A stretch of 64,000 nucleotides of DNA from Polytrichum commune (Eukaryota > Streptophyta > Polytrichopsida > Polytrichales > Polytrichaceae): positions 27,703,501-27,767,500 of the forward strand of contig OX485805.1 of assembly GCA_950295325.1 (NCBI GenBank), given 5' to 3'. A program made the position numbers and the translations under genes. The notes beneath the pieces were generated by a model, which was not told where the DNA came from, did not search any database, and saw only the letters and a list, made by a program, of their open reading frames with translations. Of this stretch, positions 56,230 to 64,000 are shown one piece after another. Position 1 is the stretch's first letter; the number at the start of each line of letters is the position of its first letter.

Positions 56230-58213
56230 CTAATCAACCCAATTCAGCGGTTGAAAATGGCATGAATTTGAGGTGCTTTGAGTGTCAAGTTCACTGCAGA
56301 GTGTCAAGCTTCGATTGATTTTCACAGAAATCTTTATGTGAAGAAATCCTTCCTGGGGTTGCCAAGACGAAAAGGAACATTTTGTTTTCGAGCCAAGACC
56401 TTCACATAAGAGTGTTATCCGGGAGTGGCAATCGAAATGGCACTTTGATGCAAGGATTGCATCCAAAACCATGCAAGACAATATTGTGCAATTTCATTGA
56501 GCCATTCTGATTTGGTGAGAAACAGCATGTGTGAAGGCTTAAGTACAACTGAATATTTTAAGATAAGCTCATAAGAGGGTGAGGAGTAATAGGAACTTGC
56601 CTTTTGACTAGGCTCGCCATCTTTTCCTACAAATACGTACCCTAACTCTTGGAGATTTGTTCCTCGAGTCTCAATAAAAAGGGAATGTTGAAAGTTTGTT
56701 TTGTTGAAAATTTGAATGCCTGCAACAACCATCATAAACACGGGAATAGGTAGGTTGATTCTCTCTGACAAGAGACATATTTCTTCTTGAACCTGATCGA
56801 TCGATTGCCTACCCAAATTATTTAGTTGACCATATGACATTTTCTGAGTGATGTGAATGTGCTTGAAAGTGTGGTTCACCATACGAAACTTCAGGTGGAA
56901 AATATAATCTCTTCTGATTATAGTGATTATATTTTAAGGTGAAGAAATTGTGAATGCCTGCACAAACCATAAACAAGGGAGTACATATAGAGTCTCTCTG
57001 TGACACATTTCCCTTTGAAGTTGTCAATCTTGGAGGCAATTTCATTCAACCATATGACATTTTCTGAGTGGTGAATGTGAGAGTAAAATCAAGTGAAACT
57101 GTGCACAACCATGCACTGAGCAATGTCCATACATTCTTTGTCAAGTGATGATTTTTGTTTTTTCAAAATCAAAATTTGATTTTTCCAATGACTTCTTCAA
57201 TGTTGCCAGTTCTGTTGAAGTCTGTCATGTGGATACTCTTGTGGCAGGTGTATCATTACGTAACGCAATGCAGGATACAACTGTTACATGCAAAACCTCT
57301 GCAGGGGTACTGTTTTTTTAGCACGCAGTGACAATGAATATCAGGATATTAGCACAATGGTTTGAAAGCTAGCCGTCTGTTCCGAACAAAGAAGGCAGAA
57401 AGAGCTGATATTGCGCATTACACATTGTTTATGTTAGAGGGAAATGTTGAATTTCTTGCACTGGTTGCTGAATATTTAGTGTCACCAATTCTAATTGTCT
57501 TGCTCAATACGAATTGTAAAATGCGGTAGAGTGCCACCAACACTAAATGTTAACCCAACATTATTTGTCATTCGTTAGTAATTTATTTGGGGGATTTTAA
57601 ATTTACAGTGTTGCAATTCCTGTCACTTACCCAGTGATTTTCAACCATCCATGACAATTATCATCCATACGTTGATGACAAGGTAGGGTTTTGGCCAATA
57701 GATGAACTTATCCATCATCCATGACAATATTTGTGAACTTATTCATAAGAAGTGTCATCCAACAGTTGCTATAGTGACATTAAATACTATATGACACTAA
57801 ATATCATATTTAGTGTAGATGACCACCGTAATTGGACCAATGGAACCATAAGTCGATATTAGCCTTTCCCTCACAGAAGCTAGAGCACTGCACTACTATC
57901 TTCATGTACTTTTAGTCCTGTAAGCCTTTTGCATTCCCGGACTTTAAAATCAACTTCATTTCATAATGCACCTATAGATATTTGAGGCATGAAATACCAG
58001 GTTTGTATAATATAAAGATTGCTGCTGGTACAGAGAAATGGTAATGAAATGCAGATCAAACCTGTTGTGTAACATTCTTGGGTGCATTCAAATTGTGATT
58101 CATGGGTACTATATGCAAGCTACACATGCCTAAAAAATGGTCGAAATTTGGAACCCCCTGCTCCTACATTCTTGATATTGGGATAACTTCAATCAGCCAA
58201 TGCAAGAGTGTGG
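56230..58213 (-). other. Interior of the Mutator-like element downstream of the ARL2 copy
   Basis: Contains a local diverged duplication (about 56690-56880 and 56940-57090; both have GAATGCCTGCA and CCATATGACATTTTCTGAGTG), a MITE at 57470-57818, and the 3' flank of the ARL2 copy. A 155-codon minus-strand frame at 56415-56882 spans one duplicated unit and is not recognised. Confidence 0.45.
57470..57818. mobile_element. MITE of the CTACACTAAATAT family, copy 3, nested in the Mutator-like element
   Basis: Ends at ...AAATATCATATTTAGTGTAG as copy 1 does; the left end is shortened to ATATTTAGTGTCACCAATTC. Interior blocks (AACACTAAATGTTAACCCAA, TTGGCCAAT(A/G)GATGAAC) match 3971-4346. It inserted after, or was captured with, the ARL2 segment. 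Confidence 0.75.
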
Positions 58214-59727
58214 TCACTCTAGCATGTAGATGCGAGAACCCACATCAGAAACTAGCCAATCAAAGCCAGCTAGGAGGCCCTCCCCAGACACTGCACTGCA
58301 TCCAACAATTTTCCAGTGCCGGCTCTTGTCCATCACCTCCAGGTTCAACACCTGACCAAAGAGAAAAAGAAATTAGGCTTAGAAAACTCTTCGTTCAAAG
58401 GTGGAGTTGTGATTCAATTTGCACAAAACTGACATAAGTTGCACACAGGGATATGACGAAGTGATTGCAAACTGTTAGTTATATACATAAACACTGACAG
58501 GGAAGGGTCATCAAGGATTGTCTTAAGTATCCATTGCTATGTAAGTAAAATCTGGACAGAATCTAGCACTATTCATATACTTATGCTCCTTCAGAAAGAT
58601 TGAGCGACATCATCCTAAATTGAAGAAAAGCTGGCATACAATGGAGGGGTCTTTGATACAATATTGTCAGTTTAGGAGTTGTAAGTAAGGATTTGGCGGA
58701 TTATTTTAAAACTATTTACACTATAACATTGCTTCATGCACAGTTTCAACCCAAATTCAGCATATCACATAATGGTCCTTCCAAGGTTAAATGACACGAT
58801 AAGTTCACCTTCGCAAGCTCTTCAGGTTGAAGTGCACCTTTGATATCTTGCTTATTGGCAAGGATCAACAACGACGCCCCTGTCAATTTCTAAGCATGCA
58901 ACCAGGAAAATCAGTTTGGGTAAATAAAGCGCAAATATAAATCAACACATAAATATGTAGCTGCTCGATAATTCGAGTGTTGTATGCAGACACTTTCAGA
59001 ATTATAAAAGTGCGTGCGTGCGTGTATGTGTGTCTGTGTGTGCGTGCGTGTGTGTGTGTAAGTGCTTGCGTGCGTGTGTCAAATTCAGGATTCACAGGAC
59101 ACTCAAACCATGAACTCGGGGAAAACTACATGATGTTCACACTGAACGATTCAAGGTGAAACACTCGAATCCTTCAAAACGAGCTAATTGCTAAGACTAC
59201 TGCTGTCGAAAACACTTGACAGATTTGGTTTAGGTGGAGATTGACCTAATTCACCTCTTCTTTAAGAAGGCCATGAAGCTCATTTCGGCAGTCATCCAAT
59301 CGTCGGTAGTCTGAGCAATCGACTACCCACACCATGCCATCGGTCTGTTCATAATAATTTCTCCAATATGATCGCAACGTCTTTTGACCCCCGATGTCCC
59401 AAATGTTGAGGCGGAAGCTGCAATCCGCTCACATTTTGTCCTCACATCAGAGCACATTTTCCAAACCTTCGAGTCCGAGGATGCATCATTATCACATCGT
59501 CACATCGTCGCATCATCATATGAGTAACAAAAACAGGACGGAAAATGTCTGAACCGAAAGCCTCATGACCACGAAGTTCGGACAAACCTATTGTACTGCA
59601 TAGTTTTGATATTGAAACCAAGAGTGGGGCTGATTTTACTTGTGTCTTCGCCATTGATGCGCTTCACGATCGTTGTCTTACCCGCATTGTCCAATCCTCT
59701 GTGCCACCACACAAGAAAGTTACGCAT
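58214..59727 (-). CDS. ARL2: ARL2/TITAN5-type small GTPase, exons 2-5, captured and 5'-truncated inside a Mutator-like element
   Basis: ARL2 is the Arf-like GTPase that acts with tubulin-folding cofactors in the cytosol. Exons on the minus strand: 59696-59588, 59417-59255, 58889-58809, 58351-58214, all GT-AG with matching phases. The usual first exon (about 23 residues) is missing; the right terminal repeat begins 59 bases upstream of exon 2. An in-frame ATG at 59727 reads through the old acceptor and would give 173 residues against about 185 normally, with a novel [10 protein letters not shown] start. In that numbering: P-loop GLDNAGKT (11-18), switch I T35, WDIGGQ (53-58) with catalytic Q58, NKQD (113-116), CSA (146-148), C-terminus SRIYMLE. 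No stop or frameshift. Introns are retained, so capture was at the DNA level. Whether the ATG is used is inference; it could instead be an unexpressed fragment. Confidence 0.85.
59008..59062 (+). repeat. (GT)n/(GTGC)n microsatellite in an ARL2-copy intron
   Basis: A run of GTGCGTGC and GTGTGTGT units between the exons at 59255 and 58889. Confidence 0.8.
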
Positions 59728-59754
59728 TTGAATCATGCATTATCCTCGACATCC

Positions 59755-59991
59755 CTCTCGAAGCCCCGATCTCCACGCCGCGAAATGATCGACCCCCTAA
59801 TCTGTTTGAGTGTGATCTCCTGGTGGTCGGGTCGGCTCACCGAGAGTAAGCGCGACGGGATGAAAGTTCATCCCGGTGGATGAGCGGGCGGGCGGCCAAG
59901 GCTCGGGACGGCCAAGGTCGGGGAGCGACGGGCTGCCCCTGCCCGCGAAAGGGCTCCGTGTTACGCTCGTAGAGGAGGTTTAGACAGACCC
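59755..59991 (-). repeat. Right terminal inverted repeat of the Mutator-like element
   Basis: 237 bases, reverse complement of 55608-55868. Being upstream of the ARL2 copy on the minus strand, it would be the promoter region of any transcript through that gene; terminal repeats of Mutator elements often carry promoter activity. Confidence 0.9.
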
Positions 59992-60000
59992 CAATGTCTT

Positions 60001-61672
60001 AGTTCCTTGTGAAAAGCACAATCCTAATCAGACTCTTCAACCTTACGTCACGGTTGCACACGAACATTGGCTACCGCAGGGTTGAGAGAAGTTGTGTAGC
60101 TGAAATAGTGGTTTCTCCTTTGTTAAGATGTATATCAATACCAAAATGCCCACTGCACACTGTGTCATAAAAACGAGAGGGACACATGGCCACACCTCCT
60201 CTTAACTTGTGAAAACCCATATCTAAAAGGCCTAAGAATTGCAAGACACAATAAAGCGGTATACCTCGTCGTCCGTACACTACAAGCCAATGAAAACACT
60301 CGTTTCTTCACACTAACCAACTCTGGAAAAATTAATAATAAACCCCCCGATCAAACAATCCCATACTGGCTACTTAAATGTACATGCCCACAACCATCAT
60401 GTAGATGTCAGACGAAACTTAGACCAAACATCCTATGCATAATCGGAGCCCCAAACCACACACAAACACCCATGACACCCTCCCCCCCACACACAGTCCA
60501 ATTCATTGAATTCACATATTGCCAAGACAGGTTCCCCGACCAAGCCATCACACAAAAACACACCAAATATGACCACTAATTTACACCATACAAAGTAATG
60601 GATGGAAGATCAACCCCCTCATCACCATCACGGCTGGAGAATAAGAGGAGCCATACACGAACACTCTATAGAGAAACTGACCAAACTTAAAATCGCTAAA
60701 ACTAACATCAAAACCCTCATGAAAGACCTACATCAAAACGTCATCAAACACCTTACCTATCTAATCTTGAATAAAAGCACAAACACACAAACTAGACAAT
60801 AAACAAACACATGTCCCCCCACCATAAAGAGAAAAGATAAGTACTACACCACTAGAGCCCACCTCCCAAAGGAGGCAGAAACCTTATGCTACATCATGAT
60901 ATACCGTGATCAACACAAGGCTAATGGGCTCACATTCATGCCGGTATTTTGATACGGGCGTATTTTCTAATTTTAATATGTATATCAATTCAGGGCTTTG
61001 TGACCAAACCCCTTTGATTTGTGTTACGTCTGTTTTCTATGTGGCAGGTCGGTGTTCTTGTTTGCCCTCAATGTAGAGTATTCAAGTATCTTACATTTCC
61101 AGATGGAACAGATGGCAATATGTAGGATGGACGAGCAGGAAGTTATTGTGAATGCAATTTATTTATTTTTTAATTTTTTCTTTTCTTTTCAATTTCAACG
61201 TTCCCAAATGGATGTATGCGTTATGAGTAGTCCCTAGAAAGACGTCTGTTTGCTTCTTTTTGTGTTGTGTCCTTGTGTAACTGATGTACCATTTTTAATT
61301 TCCAATCTCGTACTCGAATGACCTTCAGAAGTATCAGTGACCTCATAGTCTTCCCTTTATGACTTTGAAAAATGAGACCCAATTTGTTGTGTGATGTCGG
61401 TCTCACTTTGACCAAATGTGCTTGAAGGAAGGAGGTGCCTCACTGCGTTACTAAAATGTCAAATGTTTTGAGATAGGTGACAAGGCTTAGATTAATCATC
61501 ACTTCTAAGTGACACCACGTTAAATTCACAACACGTTACTCAAAATCTACAAGATTTTAGGACCAGTCCATTGGAACTACAATGTTTATTTCAATTAGTG
61601 TAGATTAGCATTTGACATTACAGTGTATTGTAACTTCTTATTTAGAATGTGACTTGTAACCTTGAAAGATTT
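60001..61672. other. Intergenic, no gene seen
   Basis: C-rich, A-rich composition around 60300-60850 (repeated CACACAAACA, CCCCCCACA) is unlike the rest of the window. The native ARL2 first exon was searched for here on the minus strand and not found. Confidence 0.4.
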
Positions 61673-62903
61673 CAGACCTTGGACAACTAACCAACTAAAT
61701 CAACTAGTAGTTAACTAGTTGCCCTTCGTAACTACAGTTGTTCACGATTTGACCGGTCAAAAAATCCAGTTAACTATAGTTGTTTTGAATTCAAACTACC
61801 AAAAAATCTAGTTAACTATAGTTATATCTAGTTAACTAACATTAAGTGCAGCCTGAAATTATGGTAGGATGACGAGGAATGAGGGGCTTAAGGCTAATGG
61901 TTTTCAAAATAATTATTATATCTTGAAACTTCTCCTCCTCTTGGTCTGAAACTTCTCCTCCTTTTGGTCTGGAGCCTCTTGAGAGCACACTCGACAATCT
62001 GGAGCAAGCAAGGTATCTATGCTTCATTGTGTCAACTAACTCAAGTCATCGATGTGGTGGTGGATTAGGCTTCAAACTCTTGTGTTTGCATAATGTGCAT
62101 TGTTAGGATCTTTTGTTACTAGTTAAAGTGCAATAGATCTTTACTTGAATGCTCAAGCTTGAAGGAACTCAACACAATGAGATCAATATCTTGACTTGTA
62201 GAAATCACCTTAAGCTTGCGAAGGAGAGAACCCACATTCTAATTAGCCCACATAGTTTTGATTGCATTCTAATTTCAGGAGCAAATGTTGTGCAACTACT
62301 TTCACCGAAGCGGCAAAGAAGACCAGATCTTGCCTCTTCATGTACTCATCACAAAAAAGGTATCCTTGCAAATAAGACTTCAGCTGGCGGGTTGGAATGC
62401 GATCTTGGTGGTGTGAATGATGTCATTGCTCCAAAGCAATCTTCTTTGCGAGCAGGTTTAATTGAAGTCAACATGTTCCTAAAGATGAACAAGCATTTAC
62501 TTTGTTGTGACGTATCTGAGGTAGTCAAGCTTGACTCGCAATGGGAGAATTTTATTCCTAAGCGACCAATTATGTCGGAATACGACACCAACGATGAAGA
62601 TAAGGACAACATTGAGGCAGATGAAGAATATGAGGCTTGATGTTTATATTTCATAACTACAATTGACTAAAGTTTTTATTGAAGTTTTTTTTAGTTAACT
62701 ATAGTTAGATACATAGTTATAGTTGTTAAAAAAAATTCTAGTTAACTATAGTTGTTCTTGAATTTGGTCTTGATTTTTTCTAGTTAACTTTAGTTGTTTT
62801 TCAAATGGGTTTGAAATTTTTTTAGTTAACTATAGTTGTTCCCTAAAATGCCTTGAAAAAAATCTAGTTAACTTTAGTTATTTTGGCAGTTGTCCAAGGT
62901 CTG
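61673..62903. mobile_element. hAT element, 1231 bp, perfect 8-bp target duplication, transposase remnant
   Basis: Ends CAGACCTTGGACAACTA (left) and, in reverse, CAGACCTTGGACAACTG (right), with AAAGATTT at 61665-61672 and 62904-62911. Same family as 34336-35043, with the same TAGTTAACTATAGTTGTT subterminal repeats. It carries about 520 extra internal bases, including the C-terminus of a hAT transposase, so it is a less deleted derivative of the autonomous element. Confidence 0.93.
62149..62640 (+). pseudogene. C-terminal remnant of hAT transposase
   Basis: A frame of 163 codons ends in TGA within the hAT element. Residues about 77-115 (NKTSAGGLECDLGGVNDVIA, then PKQSSLRAGLIEVNMFLKM and NKHLL) match the pattern of the hAT C-terminal dimerisation domain: TSA...(F)S..G...V...R..L....V..L.FLK.N. 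An acidic tail (DTNDEDKDNIEADEE) follows. The N-terminal half of the frame may run through an unspliced intron (acceptor-like TTTCAG at about 62279). The RNase H-like catalytic core is absent, so it cannot be active. Confidence 0.65.
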
Positions 62904-62911
62904 AAAGATTT

Positions 62912-64000
62912 GTTATATTTTATAAACTGTAAACCAACTATGTTTAAGCATTTAGGGTGAAGTGGTTTTGTAAATTTTCGGTATATTTTCATTCTTATGA
63001 TTTATTCTAGCAACATTTCTAGATGGGATTTATTATGCACCTCTCCATGAGGAGTGCCTGCAACACCATGGACACAAGGGGGTCCCTGAGGTGACACCCG
63101 AGACATGTGGCGCCATAAATGAGAGGGCCCAGGTGATCTTAGTGTGGGTGAGGGCCCCGGGCGTTGAGAACGCTTCCCGCCCATGGAGAATAAGAGTCAC
63201 AAATGTAAGACCATGAGCATTGGGTAGCTTATGGCGTATGGATTCCAAAATGTTCAAGAACTTCCCAATCAGAGGTGCGAACTAGGAGATGTGACAATTT
63301 GAGTAGGGCGTTACCTAGGGACAACGTCCAACACTCAAAGGGGCATTGTGGTGAGACAACAATGACCGGGGAGTGGCACCCAAGACAACCAAGGTTAGAA
63401 CAACCATAAGGCCTGCAATATTTGTCCGAATGGGGCAAGTGAGGAGTCTATCAGTATCTATGCAAAGAGCGAATATCGATGGAATAGTTGCTCAATAGAA
63501 TAGGAGATTGGACCACGAAGTTATGGAGGTTTGAAATTGTTGGGGGGCTCTAGCCCCAACGGCTAAGGGAAAATGTCTACCTAGTCTCAACTCTTAGGAA
63601 AAAGACAAAAAAAAATACTTTATGGTGAGGTAGGGGCCATGTGCAAAGTCTTAGAGGCTTATATGAGGAGGCGACTTTGCCGACCAATCCCGCCCATTGT
63701 AGAACAACACGGCCTCCACAAGCATTGGTCCAATGTGGGGACAAAGTTGTAATGTTCCTTCGGCAACACGATAATCAACTCAAAATTGGATGGATATGAA
63801 TGGAAGTCTGCACCTAACCATTGGCTACCTACTTAGGGGAAAATCCTGAATGCATACGTAGGGGGCTTTGGTAACCAAGTTATGAGCTTGGAGGTTAGTA
63901 TGAAGAGCTAACCATGCACGTGTGTGGGATGTGTAGGGTTAGTGTTTGTAACACCTACTAGGGTTGCGAAAAGGTGAAGATAAATTAAGAGAGCTAGCAA
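62912..64000. other. Intergenic to window end, nothing recognised
   Basis: Moderate GC with several G-rich strings (GAGGGCCC, GGGGGGCTCTAG). Overlapping short frames only. It may be part of a decayed retrotransposon, but no conserved motif was seen. Confidence 0.4.

Larger units (their letters stand above)
55608..59991. mobile_element. Mutator-like element (Pack-MULE type) carrying ARL2 exons, perfect 9-bp target duplication
   Basis: Long terminal inverted repeats: left 55608-55868, right 59755-59991. Both outer ends read GGGTCTGTCTAAACCTCC, and the arms are highly similar throughout apart from a 14-23-base duplication in the left arm. CAATGTCTT flanks the element exactly at 55599-55607 and 59992-60000. 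Long repeats plus a 9-bp duplication are diagnostic of Mutator-like elements. The repeats are strikingly GC-rich against AT-rich surroundings. No MURA-type transposase is seen. Instead the interior contains ARL2 exons 2-5, a degraded GC-rich coding fragment, a 91-bp tandem duplication and a later MITE. This is the Pack-MULE arrangement. Confidence 0.93.

Noticed and set aside
56415-56882. 155-codon minus-strand frame in the Mutator-like element
   Set aside because: It spans a local duplication whose second copy does not keep the frame. No recognisable domain, so it was not called a gene.

Overview
This is a nuclear-genome window from a land plant. The genes are split by canonical GT-AG introns, mostly of 80-900 bases. 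Intergenic DNA is AT-rich and crowded with short class II transposons of plant type. No operons, bacterial genes or CRISPR are present. The lineage cannot be fixed by eye. Gene density is low, with about four recognisable loci in 64 kb.

Layout. 1-19 kb: intergenic, holding many MITEs. These include Harbinger-like elements with a TAA/TTA target duplication, one CACTA-like palindrome, and several dispersed repeat families. 19.15-25.28 kb (minus strand): a complete 16-exon MCM8 helicase gene, rebuilt here to 772 codons with every splice phase consistent. 25.4-26.24 kb: a degenerate three-copy tandem repeat just upstream of MCM8. 26-39 kb: intergenic repeats, a Harbinger-like MITE, a Stowaway-like MITE and a 708-bp hAT element with a perfect 8-bp target duplication. 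39.3-45.8 kb (plus strand): a complete 10-exon TMEM120-family membrane protein gene with a GC-AG last intron and a tandem SINE-like array in intron 1. 48.2-49.7 kb: a hAT-like element with an 8-bp target duplication that carries a piece of what looks like a host gene 5' end. 51.9-54.3 kb (minus strand): the TFIIA small (gamma) subunit, 106 codons in three exons, with tandem duplications in intron 1.

55,608-59,991 is the most unusual locus. It is a 4.4-kb Mutator-like element with 237-261-bp GC-rich terminal inverted repeats and a perfect 9-bp target duplication (CAATGTCTT). Inside it are exons 2-5 of an ARL2/TITAN5-type small GTPase, with introns kept and the reading frame open. It also holds a degraded fragment of a second GC-rich coding sequence. 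The normal ARL2 first exon is absent. An in-frame ATG between the right terminal repeat and exon 2 would give a 173-residue chimeric GTPase. This has the structure of a Pack-MULE that captured a gene. 61.67-62.90 kb: a longer member of the 708-bp hAT family, with 8-bp target duplication AAAGATTT and a recognisable C-terminal remnant of a hAT transposase.

The host genes serve general cell functions: DNA repair and meiosis (MCM8), a membrane protein (TMEM120), basal transcription (TFIIA-gamma) and tubulin-folding/trafficking GTPase (ARL2 copy). They do not form a pathway. The distinctive content is the transposon layer and its interaction with genes. Exon coordinates were read by hand from the sequence; no database search was possible.
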